Source: Lamellibrachia columna (taxonomy: Eukaryota; Annelida; Polychaeta; Sabellida; Siboglinidae). Taken from it: DNA of 64,000 nucleotides. Numbering within the stretch: position 1 is the stretch's first letter; each line of letters opens with the position of its first letter. The translations under genes and the position numbers were made by a program. Under the pieces are notes generated by a model. It made no database searches, had not been told where the DNA came from, and saw nothing but the letters and a program-made list of their open reading frames with translations. Below are positions 1-13,644 of the stretch, piece after piece. Location: assembly GCA_963662155.1 (NCBI GenBank), contig OY759262.1, forward strand, positions 50,945,785 to 51,009,784, read 5' to 3'.

Positions 1-980
1 GTGACGCTTTACGCGTTCGTGGGCAGAGCCCCCCCGCACATTTTGTGGCGACGAGGTAGTGGTTCTTCCAAATGAAGATAATTCCCAATTTGTGTTGTGT
101 CACCATCCTCATCGTTCGTTCTTATGATATTATTGTTGTCATGTTATCGTTGCTATTATTAACAGTAACGCAACGTTTTATCTCGGTGACACTTTATTTG
201 CTATCATGGGAGGCGACCCCGACTTCTGGCAATTTTGTGTTTAGGTATTTTCGGGGGCGGTGACCCCCTACTTACCCGTGTTTGCACTTTCTGCATTGAT
301 GTACTATCGTGGGCGGTGTCCCCTAGCTAACTGTGATTGTATCTTAGCATTGATATACTATTGTGGGCAGTGTCCCCTAACTAAATGTGATTGTCATTTT
401 GCATTGATATACTATCGTGGTAGGTGTCCCCTAACTAAACGTGATTGTAATTTTGCATTGATATACTATCGTGGGCGGTGTCCCCAACTAAATGTGATTG
501 TACTTTTACCTTGATATACTATCGTGGGCGGTGTCCCCTAACTAAATGTGATCATCAATTTGCATTGATATACTATCGTGGGCGGTGTCCCCTAACTAAA
601 CGTGATCGTCAATTTGCATTGATATACTATCGTGGGCGGTGTCCCCTAACTAAATGTGAGTGTACTTTTGCCTTGATATACTATCGTGGGCGGTGTCCCC
701 TCACTAAATGTGATTGTCATTTTTCATTGATATACTATCGTGAGCGGTGTCCCCTAACTAAATATGATTTTAATTCTGCATTGATATACTATCGTGGGCA
801 GTGTCCCCTAACTAAATATGATTGTAAATTTTGCATTGATATACTATCGTGGGTGGTGTCCCCTAACTGTCATTCTAATCTCGCATAAATAGGCACTATC
901 GTGGGCGGTGACCCCCTAATTAACTGTGTTTGTAAATTTGCATTGGCACACTATCGGGGACGGTGACCCCCTGATTCCAT
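1..980 (+). repeat. left arm of giant inverted repeat; ~55 bp minisatellite
   Basis: About 13 tandem units share a core (TACTATCGTGGGCGGTGTCC followed by CCTAACTAAATGTGATTGT). They are preceded at 1-230 by a unique cap. Both cap and units reappear inverted at 4800-6340. The cap landmarks (TTCCAAATGAAGATAATTCC, a TTGCTATTATTAACAGT motif and a CTATCATGGGAGGCGACCCC motif) match the reverse strand near 6290, 6200 and 5200. The arm probably continues left of the window. Several units keep a frame open (260-888), but the repeated peptide ALIYYRGRCPLTKCD simply reflects the unit length and is not called a gene. Confidence 0.9.
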
Positions 981-984
981 TTGT

Positions 985-2520
985 GGTGAAAATAGCGCAG
1001 TTTGCAGCCGTGTTAGCTAAACTCGCATGTCGCTCTGAAATAAATGCAAAAACTAAGCGTTAATGTAACTTAATAACAATAATGTAATGTACAACATCAG
1101 TAAATGCTGCCGCTATCCAACACACAACAATGAATGATTGATCGTCCTCAAACATATCATCACTAACGATTTTCTCAGTCATAATCGATCCGTCTCACAG
1201 CAAACAATGATGGTGTTTCATCTCAGAAAATGTATCCTGTCGTTGAGATTATTTTAGGTGTGCACAATTTGTCGAAATTGGTCGGTTTAATTCTTGCGTT
1301 GAAGTATACATACATCATTGATCACTAATAAACCAACATTAACATAGATCAAAGAACACTTTTTGCATACTCGCGGGTCTACTATTGTCTGCGCGTTGGG
1401 ACTGTTTTACAACGAAATTGATGCAATTTAAGATAATGAACAATATCAATAAATGCTGCCGCTATCCAACACACAACATTGAATGATTGATCTTCCTCAA
1501 ACATGTCATCACTTATGATTTGTTTCAGTCATAAACTATTTGTCTGACGGCCAGCAACGATGCGTTTTCATCTCAGAAAATGTATCCTGTCGTTGAGATT
1601 ATTTTAGCTGTGCACAACTAATCCTAATTGGTCGGTTTAATGCTTCCAGTGAAGCATAAATACATCAGCCATCATTACTAACCCAACATTAACATGAAAG
1701 AACACGTTTACATACTGGAGGGGTCTACAATTGTTGGCGTGGTGGGATTTTAGTTAAGAAGATGCAATTTAAGAAAAACACATGATAATAGTGTATCGAT
1801 GAGGTATGGACTACATTTAAAGAAGACGATGACGTATGGCCTACGTATCGCGGTCCCCGCACCTGCGTTAACACGGCAGTTGCACTGTATATGTACACAG
1901 CGTAGGGAAGCTTTCCACAAACGACGGACGGGCGCAGGCCACAGTTACCTTTTTTGGTGGCCATGTTAACGTTTTGGCATGACTGTGACAAATATAAAAC
2001 TTCATGACATCCACTGGCAATATGCTGCCAATGTGCTGAACAGTTTGGTGAACATCACTTAGCTCCAGAACTTTTAATTGTGTGGCAACCGCTCTTAACC
2101 TCAAAATTGTAAGATTTTGCAAATATCTACGTCTACGGCGCTTAGAGAATGTAGCCACCAAGATGCTTACACATTTTTTCAATCCGCTTCATACTGCAAC
2201 AAGTGATTGCAAAACAATCACCCTTGTAGGCGTTTCAGCGTTCCAGGCTGAATACTGTTGCAACGTGTGACAATACGATCATTGAGATCGGCTAACTTAT
2301 ATATCCCACGTTGGTATGTTAGAATTGTCCTTATCTGAGGAACAAGCGCAACTCTGTCCCCCCTCTCGGTGTCTCCACAATTAATTCCAACTTTATGAAA
2401 AACAAATCGATCAAAATTAAGTGGGTGTTCGGACACTTGGTGGACTCCCCCTGGATCCGTGTAACGGAACAACGCTAGTATTTTACCACTGTATTAAATA
2501 CCTGCGAGCTATTTATTGTT
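985..2520 (+). repeat. interspersed repeat copy A (two ~350 bp units plus ~800 bp body)
   Basis: Two tandem units, each containing CCGCTATCCAACACACAACA (near 1111 and 1461), are followed by a body ending near CACTTGGTGGACTCCCCCTG (~2440). The same order recurs at 30130-31740 on plus and, as body plus one unit, at 11340-12340 on minus. Further single units lie at 10125-10500 and 33800-34960. The copies are clearly diverged, so the family is old. The body contains a degraded reading frame on its opposite strand, annotated separately. Confidence 0.8.
2218..2472 (-). pseudogene. decayed coding segment inside interspersed repeat, copy A
   Basis: The reverse strand of the repeat body translates to a peptide with the landmarks DPGGVHQVSEHPL, ALVPQIRTILTYQRG and KLADLNDRIVTRCNSIQPGT. 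The same peptide is recovered from copy C (31408-31690, minus) and copy B (11340-11541, plus). Each copy has frameshifts or stops. Over 25 codons (2224-2298 against 31408-31482) the differences are about eight silent and four replacement, so the ancestor was probably under protein-level selection. I do not recognise the family. A transposon or multicopy host protein is possible. Confidence 0.55.
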
Positions 2521-3247
2521 GTGCGTGTTCTTGTGCTTTGGTATTCTTAATAACATGTTTCACGTTATATAAACACACCTTTTTTTGCAAATTCATGTTT
2601 GGTTTTTAATGATTATAATTATAGCAGTTGTACTCCTAGTGCTATGATTGTGTATTCTTACGGCTATTTTACAATTTAACAAGTAGGCAGGTAAGTCTTG
2701 ATGCAGGCTAACATTCGCATAGCTTTCTTTTGAATTTTAAAGATTCTGCTACCTGGGTAACCCAACGCCATTAAATAATATTTATGTACTAGACAAAGAA
2801 TTTTTAGTTCTAGAGGTAGCACATGCTTTGATATGTTTATACTGCCAATCATGTTTGAACATTTGTTTGATTTTTTTTCAGTGTATTTTTACAAATTAAG
2901 TCTGTATCTAAATTCTGTCCTAAAAATGTAATTCGTTCACTCGTTCTATGTTGATATTATTGATGTTGCTCGAAAAGGTGTACTTAACTTTATTAGGCAT
3001 TTGAAATGTCATATATTTATATTTATTTTTGGTTAATTATAAGTTATTAATATTAACGGTTCCATTATTTTTAGGAGTTCATCACTTACTGCAGATTCAG
3101 TGCGTGCGTTTGTGTGGTATTTTGTCATTAAAGGATTTGAGATGTGCGTAATGGCTGACATAGACGTGTATTTCGGGCGTCCCGAGTCTAGGTCTTCTTT
3201 CCGCGGAGAGGACCGACATTATCACATCGGAAATCTGCGCTGAAAGG

Positions 3248-3249
<2 letters not shown>
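2521..3249. other. AT-rich spacer, no gene seen
   Basis: About 730 bp of AT-rich DNA inside the inverted-repeat core. It has no ORF with recognisable content, and I see no tandem structure before the TA tract that follows. Confidence 0.6.
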
Positions 3250-4190
<941 letters not shown>

Positions 4191-4193
4191 CTA

Positions 4194-4730
4194 CTAGATC
4201 TTGGGATGCCCTGGGGAGAGGGTGTACTTCATTACCTGTATGGATACCTGAAGATATGGCCTCTGGCCACGGGGCTGACCTTGGTCTTGGAATGGGGCTT
4301 GGTGGAGCGCCTGCCGTATATGATGCCACCCGACTTGATGTATGACAAAGGTTAGCCAAGGGCGGAGCGATGGGCTCCCCTCAGCAGACGCCGCCATTGC
4401 CACAGGGACCGCTATTGGAGGCGGTGCAGGTAGGGCGTTGGTCGCAAGCAGTTGTTGCAGACCATGCACCATTGCGTGGACTTCCTGCAACATCTTGTCA
4501 GAACCTTCAAGCCGGCGCACCAAACTCTACAAGCGCTCCTCCGTTGTACCTCTTCGACCCGCGGCTGCGCCCGCTACCGGGCGAACGGCCTGCTGGTGGG
4601 CCGGCTCGTCGTCAAGGTGCTGCACGACGTGGCCCATTGCCGATCGTGCAACGGAAGCGCGGCTAGCCGCCGCTCGCGACCTTGTTGCCACCGGGCTGTG
4701 GCGCAGAGGTGGAGCCATCCTGCAACACAT
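4194..4730 (-). pseudogene. GC-rich coiled-coil coding relic (possible gag or transposon protein)
   Basis: On the minus strand one frame runs from 4730 to 4194, interrupted by a single TAG at about 4527-4529. It encodes an Ala/Arg-rich N-terminal part (residues 1-60), then a heptad-like stretch (EERL, stop, SLVRRLEGSDKMLQEV, HGLQQLL) and a Pro/Ala-rich tail. The base composition is much richer in GC than both flanks. It sits immediately inside the right arm of the inverted repeat, where a foldback element would carry cargo. The family is not recognised. A gag-like structural protein would fit but is a guess. Confidence 0.35.
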
Positions 4731-4799
4731 TGTGGAAGAGCCAATACTGAGTGAACGGCTAAACGCTTGGAAACTGCCACCACATTACTCGTTAAAAGC

Positions 4800-6480
4800 A
4801 CTGTATTGGGGGCGGGGGTCACTGCCCATGATAACCCATCAATACAAGACAGTAACCAAGTAATTAGGGGGTCACCGCCCACGATAGATCACCACAAAGT
4901 GGAATCACAGTTAATTAAGGGGTCACCGCCCACGGTAGTAGATCAACGCAAAATTGTAAAGCATAGTTAGTTAGGGGGTCACCGCCCATAATAGTAGATC
5001 AATGCAATGTTGTAATCACGGTTAATTAGGGGGTCACCGCCCGCGATAGAACATCAATGCAAAAATTGCAGAGTCAGTTAAGTAGGGGGACAACTGCCCC
5101 CGATAGAACATCAACGCTAAATTATAATCATAGTAAGTTAGGGGACACCGCCCACGAAAGTACCTCGACGCAAAAGTGCCAGAAGTTGGGGGTCACCTCC
5201 CACGATAGCAAATAAAGTGCCATCGCAGTTGGTTGAAGTTGCGTCACTGTTAATAATAGCAACACTAAATGGGATTACAGGGGTCACCGCCCACGATGGA
5301 TCACCAGAAAATGGAATCGCAGTTAGTTGTGGGGTCACCGCCCACGATAGTACATCAATGCAAGAATTGCAAATGCAGTTAAGTATGGGGTCACCGCCCA
5401 CGATAGTAGATCAATGCAAAATTATAATGACAGTTAGTTAGGGGTCATCGCCCACGATAGTACATCAATACAAAATTATAATGACAGTTAGTTAGGGGTC
5501 ACCGCCCACGATAGTACATCAATACAAAATTATAATGACAGTTAGTTAGGGGACACCGCCCACGATAGTACATCAATGCAAAATTGTAATCATAGTTAGT
5601 TAGGGGACACCGCCCACGTTAGTACATCAATGCAAAATTGTAATCATAGTTAGTTAGGGGACACCGCCCACGATAGTACATCAATGCAAAATTATAATGA
5701 CAGTTAGTTAGGGGACACCGCCCATGATAGTACATAAATGCAAATTTGTAATCACAGTTAGTTAGGGGACACCGCCCACTATAGTACATCAATGCAAAAT
5801 TGTAATGACAGTTAGTTAGGGGACACCGCCCACTATAGTACATCAATGCAAAATTGTAATGACAGTTAGTTAAGGGACACCGCCCACGATAGTACATCAA
5901 TGTAAGAATTGCGAACGCAGTTAAGAAGGGGGTCACCGCCCACGCCAATAGATAAATGCAAAATTATAATCACAGTTAGTTAGGGGACACCGCCCACGAT
6001 AGTACATCAATGCAAGAATTGCAAACGCAGTTAAGTAGGGGGTCACCGCCCACGCTAGTATATAAATGCAAAATTGTAATCACAGTTAGTTAGGGGACAC
6101 CGCCCACGATAGTATATCAATGCAGAAATTGCAAACACAGTTAATTAGGGCGTCACCAACCACGATAGCAAATAAATTGTCATCGCAGTAAGACGTTGTG
6201 CCACTGTTAATAATAGCAACATTAAAATGACAACAATATTACGAAATCGAACAATGAACCTGGTGACACAAAAACAAATTAGGGATCATCTTCATTTGGA
6301 AGAACAACGTGTACCGCAAACGCGTAAAGTATCACCACGGACTTATGGGATCACCGCCCACAATTTAGGAACGTCGAGGTGTAAATATCATTAGTAAAGT
6401 GAACACCGCCCATGGAGACGCATAACTGGGTGTGTGTCAATGTGAAAAAATATGGGAACCTCACCCATGTTGACATATAT
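4800..6480 (-). repeat. right arm of giant inverted repeat; ~55 bp minisatellite
   Basis: About 24 units of the reverse-complement minisatellite (TTAGGGGACACCGCCCACGA, then TAGTACATCAATGCAAAATTGTAAT). The cap motif (CGATAGCAAATAAA followed by TTAATAATAGCAAC) occurs twice, near 5205-5265 and 6165-6225, so the arm itself has a duplicated cap. Weaker units continue to about 6410. It is longer than the left arm, consistent with unequal exchange or with truncation of the left arm by the window edge. Confidence 0.9.
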
Positions 6481-6821
6481 AAAAAGTAGAACGATGTCCA
6501 CGAAGAGTCATCATGATTATTGAGTTATCATTGGTACTGAGGCGAATGCTGTTCAGACTGTACTAAGGCTAAAACGTGTAATAACAAACCCTTAATTATG
6601 AATACCTTACCAGCAATTAGCGCTCGACAATGAAACGTATCTTGAATGTGGCTAAATTTGCATGTTAATTAAAGTAAACCGGGAGGCAGGGCTTACCTGG
6701 TGCACGGGATATCAGTGAATTAACAATAGTCGAAAATTTAAGTTAAATACCCGAACTAGTGAGGGTGAAACGGAAATCAACTTGGTCTGAGTTCCGCGGG
6801 GTTAGCGAATAGTGTGATGAC
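6481..6821. other. spacer, nothing recognised
   Basis: About 340 bp between the inverted repeat and the SGNH ORF. It lies downstream of the stop codon of that ORF. I could find no poly(A) signal that I trust and no repeat. Confidence 0.5.
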
Positions 6822-7433
6822 TTAGGCGTCAGTCAGCTGTTGGACAATCCGAGTAACTGCTCTGAAAATTGCCCCCCGGATGCTGTGGAAAAGCCGGAAA
6901 TTTCCTATATCGGATAAATGCACGCCATCTTGGCGGAAAACCTTCGCCGGGCTGTTCCAAAGGTACTTATGGCTCCAGTAGAACAGACCTCGGCGCCCCT
7001 CACATGCTGACTGTAACGCAGTATTAGCGGATGCAACGCGAGCCGCACCCGTATCAAAATCGAAATGGCGCCATTTCTTGCGGCGCTCGATTTGGCATAC
7101 CTGACGGACCCCTAAAGCTAACAATTCATCGCCTAATCTACCTAGTTGCAACCCCACTGCCTCTGAAGGTGGGGGAAACTTCCCATCCAGATCATTGCCC
7201 CCAAGGAGGGTAATGACAATGTCGGGGACGCGGGCAGAAATCCGGGTCATGGTCGCCGGTTCTCGGAAAGTTCTAATGGACGCTCCCCTTCGACCCGTAA
7301 AACGAACTGTGCACGTATGACCTAGTCTTTCTAAGTCGTCAAGTAGACCCGCAGATTCTATGAACGCGCCCAACCAATACGCATGGCTATGCCCAAGCAC
7401 AAACACATATAGATCCGACTTCGCCGCCGACAT
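6822..7433 (-). CDS. SGNH hydrolase-fold protein, single exon, 203 aa
   Basis: A complete uninterrupted ORF, GC-richer than its flanks. Three SGNH signatures lie in the right order: block I VLGHSHAYW (candidate nucleophile Ser16; GHS in place of the usual GDS), block III LLGGNDLDG (Asn80), and block V DGVHLSDIGN (Asp169 and His172). FTGRRGASI near residue 45-53 could supply the block II glycine. No signal peptide or transmembrane segment is evident, so a cytosolic or nuclear location is inferred. SGNH esterases act on ester bonds. Short single-exon SGNH-like proteins are abundant in invertebrates and often lie in mobile elements. No partner gene is adjacent here; the LINE relic at 8.2 kb is on the opposite strand. 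The substrate is unknown. The ATG at 7433 is the first in frame and begins just before the conserved start of the fold. Confidence 0.7.
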   Translation of the reverse strand: MSAAKSDLYVFVLGHSHAYWLGAFIESAGLLDDLERLGHTCTVRFTGRRGASIRTFREPATMTRISARVPDIVITLLGGNDLDGKFPPPSEAVGLQLGRLGDELLALGVRQVCQIERRKKWRHFDFDTGAARVASANTALQSACEGRRGLFYWSHKYLWNSPAKVFRQDGVHLSDIGNFRLFHSIRGAIFRAVTRIVQQLTDA

Positions 7434-8095
<662 letters not shown>

Positions 8096-8179
8096 ACACG
8101 CCCTATAGGATGAAATGCACTCGATGAATTACATTTTAAAATGTTTTGTTTATTAATTATTAGTACATGTTAATCCTTC

Positions 8180-9340
8180 TCGGAGCCTTTCCACTATGCA
8201 CAAAGGGATACGAATTAATAGCTGAAGGAAACAACTGCAGTAATAAAGGAGGGCTAATACTATATGTAGACAAAAATATAACTATGCACTTAAAATGAAT
8301 ATCAATATGTACGAACATTGCGAGGGGATGATAATTCAAATAACTGGTAGTAATTTATCAAAGACTATTACTACTGGGAACATAAATATGCCACCAAGAT
8401 CACGTAACGAGAATATTAAAAAAATCGACTTTATTTACAATGGAAAATAACAGTAATGTCATTACTGCAGGGGTCTTCAACATTAATTTACTCAAATGTA
8501 AAGAAAATATAATATACAGTTACTTTTTTATACCATGACATCATACAGTCTCTATCCTAAAATTACATTTCCAAATCGCTTCACTAATGAAACATCGATA
8601 GACAACTTTTTCTGTAAGTTAAATTAATTTGTATTAGACAGTATAGCATGGGTCTTCACTAAAGCTTTTTCTGATCGCCAACCATACTTCCTGTTCATGG
8701 ATATAGTATTATAAAACATAAACTTCCTCCTAAATTCGTAAGAATAGATTAACAAAATAAAGTAGCAAGGTGTATCGTTAAACACTAAATAAACTCTGAT
8801 GAAATCAACAACAAACTACATAAATGTCTTAACATTATACATGAAGAAATTATGCGAAAAAATTACACGCATATGCTAAACAAAGTAATGAAATTCAATA
8901 AATATAAGCATACACATTCTACTTTGGCCACACAGGGTCTTTTAAAAGTTATCAAGTATCGAAATCCACTTCATAAGCAATACAAAATGGCTAACTCTAA
9001 CTCACCTAACTTTTAGGTAATTTTCACCAACTTTAAAACGTTTAACTCAATATTAAAGAACACTATTTTTGCAGCCCAACATATTTGTTTGAGTTAAGCT
9101 TCAACAGTTCCAAAATGATATTAGAAATATTTGGAAAATCATTAAAAAAAAATTAAGCAAACAAAGTATTATATTTTAAAGATCATGGCAATAGTGTAAC
9201 CGATAAAACGGATATTGCAAATAAATTCAATAAATATTTGACAAGCATAGGTACAATTATTGCACAAGGAATTAAATATACTGGCAATAAGGATTATAAT
9301 TATTACTTAATAAAAAAAATTTGACTATGTTTTCAGATTT
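8180..9340 (+). pseudogene. decayed non-LTR retrotransposon (endonuclease to early RT region)
   Basis: No long ORF survives. Translated pieces in changing frames follow the order of a LINE ORF2: GGLILYVDKNI (near 8250), YRPP-like and GVFNINLLK (endonuclease GDFN-like block, near 8390-8500), YPKITFPNRFTNETSIDNFF (near 8550-8610), then the linker pieces GLLKSIKYRNPLHKQYK (near 8940) and DIANKFNKYLTSIGTIIAQ (near 9210-9270). Stops and frameshifts are frequent and the RT core is missing. This LINE type differs from the 43-47 kb element. The tail at 36120-36400 may belong to the same family. Confidence 0.65.
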
Positions 9341-9359
9341 AAGAAATAAAACCTAAGCT

Positions 9360-9615
9360 TTAGCACACGTTAGCACATAAGCTTTACACGCCAGAATTTT
9401 GAGTTAAAAATCCGGAGCGGGCATCGGTATTTCAAAAATCCTGGCTCTCAACATTTCTGGACTTTGTATCCCTCGTTACTCGGATGATCACGTTAATGTC
9501 GGTCCAGTCTCATTTAACTGGGGACGTAAAAAACCGTCGAGGACGAAGCGCACCGTGGCAGTGACCATCCTCATTGTCAGCATATAAAAGGTTGGCTTAG
9601 CGATATTGTTTTGTA
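9360..9615 (+). mobile_element. tRNA-derived SINE, copy 1 (degraded)
   Basis: It matches the SINE at 32540-32815 across head and body: CTTTACACGCCAGAATTTTG, GAGCGGGCATCGGTATTT, then CGGATGATCACGTTAATGTC, CAGCATATAAAAGGTTGGCT. The promoter boxes are weaker here than in the other copy. It lies directly next to the membrane-protein exon relic at 9625-9795, exactly as in the 32.5-33.0 kb copy, so the pair was duplicated as one block. Confidence 0.65.
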
Positions 9616-9624
9616 AAAGGCTGA

Positions 9625-9795
9625 CTAATTGAATGAGACATCAAAACACCAGACAATTGTAGTAACCACATCATACAGACTAGTCAGTTAATAGAACGTT
9701 GCCGAGTGCTGGAAACAACTAAACCTAGAACTGGGGAGTGGGCCTTCAAACAAGAGGCCGACCGTAGCAAGAGTGAGTATGAAGCCCACGCCTCA
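9625..9795 (-). pseudogene. decayed copy of putative membrane-protein terminal exon
   Basis: It aligns without gaps over about 56 codons to the exon at 32819-33041 and ends at the same stop codon. It carries one internal stop (TAA where the other copy has TAT), and many replacement changes lie in the first half. The 5' part of the exon and about 450 bp beyond it are deleted relative to the other copy. Confidence 0.55.
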
Positions 9796-10124
9796 CGCCT
9801 CATGAGTGGTTATATATTTGACCCGGGGCAAGTACGACGACGACCACTTTCGGGTTTGCCATTTCTGAAGTCATGACCACATAATACACGACCCTTCTCC
9901 ATCGAAAATTAGCACATAGGCTTTACAGTATGTAACAGTAACATTTCACCGAATCTGGCCAATGTCAATGAGCGTGTCTCACACATTGAGCGACGCATCG
10001 CAGCGCATCTGTTCGATCGTCAGCGACCGTGTATCAGCATGTTCCGTTCCGCGGCTATTACCTGGGATTGTATCGGTTCGTCGGCTAAGCTTAATCGTAC
10101 AATGCAAAAACAAGCGCTTAAGTT

Positions 10125-10500
10125 ACTTAATAAAGATAATGTCATGCACAACATGAATACATGCTACCGCTATCCAACACACAACAATGAATGATTGATC
10201 GTCCTCAAGACATGTAATCACTTACGATTTGTTCAGCCAAAAATGTTCTGTCTGACAGCCAACTATTATGCCATTACATATCAGAAAATGTGTCTTGTCG
10301 TTGATATTATTTTATCTGTGCACAATTAGTCGTAAATGGTTGGGTTAATGCTTACATTGAAGTATACACATATCAGCGCTCAGTAATAACCCAACTTTTG
10401 AATAGATGAAAGAACACTTTTACATACTGGCTGCGTCTACTATTGTTTGCGTATTGGGATTCTTTTGTTTAAAGATACTGATGCAATTTAACAAAATCAC
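10125..10500 (+). repeat. single unit of ~350 bp interspersed repeat
   Basis: It contains ACCGCTATCCAACACACAAC and the unit's usual sequence through TTTAAAGATACTGATGCAAT. The upstream 9800-10120 stretch (CGTGTCTCACACATTGAGCG) is shared with 33640-33800, so the unit belongs to the larger duplicated block that starts with the SINE. Confidence 0.75.
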
Positions 10501-11339
10501 ATGAAGACGTAACTATTTGTCAAGGTTTACCTTACCATAAACCTCGGCTTCCCACGGGCCTCCACACAAACTAGAGAGAACAAAGATAAGCTTAATTGTG
10601 CTTATTACAGAATGGAGAGTCCTTAGTTATGAAAAACGCATAATATAATTTGGTTCAAAGACACCACACGACGAAGTGAATAAAAAGGGTATTAAATAAA
10701 ATATTTTTTAGCTAATGAATGATTATCAAAACATTGGTAAGAAGTGTTTTTATCTACACATTAATAGAAAGTTGAAGAACGAAAGAACACGAAGTAGCGT
10801 TAATAAAGAACAGTGAGATTGAGTAAAAAAAATATTTTTACAGAGGATATAGATGAAAGGAAAGATTATCTATTGACTGCTTGCTATAGTGGACATGTTT
10901 TGTTCCGGCGTACGTACGACGACCACCTCACTCGTCATTTCATTAAAACAATAAACAGATAAACAAGTACAGGACAAGCGTACACACTTTCCGTTAGACC
11001 GATCCAGCAGTAGAAACGTGTCTGCAGTAGGCGATCAAAAACAATAATAACAATTTCATATTGAGCTTAGACTTTTCCCAGAAAAAATCTAAACCGTGGC
11101 CCTGTCTGTCTACAATGCACGATTTCCAGTCGCATGCGTGTATAATCCTAGCACGGTTGAGTGTCAAACGTCATTAGCCTGCAAATAACTTATATGATTG
11201 AATATCATAAGAAAATGCACAACAATAAATAGTTCACATGGAGTTAATGCAGTGGTAAAACTCCACCGTTGTGCATTTACATGGGCGGATCAATAAAGTA
11301 TTCATCAGGTGCCAGTGTATCCCCTTTATTTTGGCCGGA
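10501..11339. other. AT-rich spacer
   Basis: No ORF of interest. The segment near 10720-10830 (AACGAAAGAACACGAAGTAG, then CGTTAATAAAGAACAGTGAG) recurs near 32215-32270, so at least part is old repeat. Confidence 0.5.
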
Positions 11340-12340
11340 TTTGTTTTTATCAAGTTAGAATTAATTTTGAAGACACCGCGAGGCGATGAACACCTGCACT
11401 TGTTCCACATATGAGGACATTTCTAACATACCAACGAGGGACATTGCCATAAGTACTGTCATGTGTAAGTTAGCCGATGTCAATGACGTTATCGTCACAC
11501 AAGGTAACAATATTCAACAAGGAACGGCGAAACGTTACAATGTTGGAACATTGGCATAGACTTGTTACAGTATCAAGCGGATTTGAAAACTGAGTTGGTA
11601 TCTTGGTGGCGAAATTCTTTAATCACCGTGGACATATCAATAATGTTTACGAAATCTGACAATTCTGTGGGTAAGCTTGTTTATGACATAACTAAATGTG
11701 CTGCAGTTTAGTGATTTTTACCCAACTGTTTAGTACATTGGTAACAAATTGCCAGTGAATGTTATGAAGTTGTATATGAGTTGATGGTCACATATTCTTT
11801 CGATCGATCAAATAGGAAACGTAACTGTGGCATGAGCCTTTCCTTAGGCTGTTGAAAGTTCCACCACACTCTGTACATAATACACAGAGTTATTGCCGAG
11901 TTAACGCAGGTGCTTGCACCGCAAGATATAGGCAGGAACGGCATTCTGAAATGTATCAGTTTATGTGTAAAAAATCCCAACACGCAAACAAAGGTAGAAC
12001 CTTCTTTGATCTACGTTAATGTTTGGTTAGAGGTGATGGCTGATGTATGTATACTTCAACGCAAGCAGTAAACTGACCAATTACGACTAATTATGCACAG
12101 CTAAAAAAACCTAAACGACAGGATACATTTGTTTAGATGAATCGGCATCAATGTTGGCTGTCATACAGATCATTTATGGCCGAAAAAAAGTGTAAGTGAG
12201 GACATGTTTTCAGGGCGACCAATCATTCATTTTTTTGTGTTGGACAGCGGTAACATTTATGTTGAGCATGACATTTTAAGTTACATTACCTCTTAGCTTT
12301 TGCATTAATTTTAGTGCGACGTGCTTTTTTAACTGTCGTA
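11340..12340 (-). repeat. interspersed repeat copy B, inverted
   Basis: This is the reverse complement of the 30130-31740 order: body (GGACATTTCTAACATACCAA, near 11420) then one ~350 bp unit (reverse of the CCAACACA motif near 12240). On its plus strand 11340-11541 encodes a decayed form of the KLADLND / IVT / IQ peptide shared with copies A and C, with one frameshift. About 200 bp of the body (11560-11760) is only weakly alignable. Confidence 0.65.
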
Positions 12341-13640
12341 CGTTTACGTAGATCCATTTAAAAGGCTAAACACTGCGTTATTTAAAAAAAAAACAGGTGA
12401 TATAAGCAACTTTAGCAAAGTCTATTTGACTATTTGTATGCACTTGGTTCTTCATTAATATTATGCTATTTTTATTTTGAACAATCTGCTTTATCAGCCC
12501 AACGTCTTTGGCCACATCCACTAACTTGAAATAGTCAACACCTTTGAGCACGTGTGATATCAACAAAAGATTGAGCCTAGAATATGTTGTTCCATCTCAG
12601 ACGGGTAATCGTGAGTAAGTACAATGTATATATACATAGCCAACATTAATGGGGCCTGTGTTTACACAGATGTGGAGGTTTTATTCTTTAGCACTATACA
12701 AATTAACACAATTAAATGAAATTTTAAATAGCATTATTGGGGAAAAACATTTTTTTTTCTCCAAATATATAAATAAATTCCATTGTACATAGGAATGAAC
12801 AACACAAATCTTACTTATTATTGGTGTTGTACAACAACGCAGTTTATTGTTAATCGTCAAAATGCAAATGCAACTTAAATAGAAACATAGTGTAGTTTCA
12901 TCGCTAGTTGGCCAATGCGTCTTGTGATCGCGGTCGAATTTTTCATCAACCTCTGCGCGTGCGTAAACATCTACCATATCATCCTTGCCACACCTTGCAT
13001 TTCTGTGCAGATTATGCACATCGTTATTTCATTTGGTACATTCTTAGTCAATTTTCAGACAAGAAATACGATAGAGTTCATTTTATTATGACACGTCTTA
13101 CGTCTCTCAATTACACAAATGGCATAACGCAGTAAATCGTAAACAACAATGACGTCGCTCTTCCTATATCACTCCGCGAACCGTCCATTTTGAATTTATA
13201 ATCAAGTTTTGGCAGTGTTGATATGATAAGTTGTGCTACTCTAGTTGGGAAGTGTGCTTTGTCGTAAAAACATGACATGTTTTAATATTTGTAGTTGTTA
13301 CTCTAAAGTTATTCTTGTAGCAAAGTAAAACAATTTATGACAATTTAAGCTTCAATATGTATTTACGCTGACGATTGAGTTAAGAAATAGTGAACATTTC
13401 TCAGGATAGTTCGTGAGGAAGTTTGTAATACGCACAACCAAGTCAGCGATCAGCCTGGACGAGGGCAACTACGAACTTCCTCACGTATCCGATGATGTCA
13501 TCCGACCAGTACGTCATTAATACTGACGAAGTCGCCTTGATAAGACGATGAAGATGTCTAATGTATAAGGTAAAATTGTTTTGGATATGTTAAAATAATA
13601 ATTTTAACATTAGTTCAGACATTTTGAAGCGTTGATTTTA
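12341..13640. other. AT-rich region without recognised gene
   Basis: Short ORFs (for example 12681-13019 minus) show no family resemblance. A small inverted pair, TTCGTGAGGAAGTT near 13410 against AACTTCCTCACG near 13474, could form a hairpin. Confidence 0.45.
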
Positions 13641-13644
13641 CAGA

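Noticed and set aside
260..888. Cysteine-rich repeat proteins ALIYYRGRCPLTKCD on plus at 260-514 and 478-888
   Set aside because: They are translations of the ~55 bp minisatellite. The frame breaks whenever unit length changes, and the inverted arm gives the mirror peptide.
12681..13019. 112-codon minus ORF starting MHNLHRNARCGKDD
   Set aside because: No recognisable domain; the second half is AT-driven low-complexity residues.
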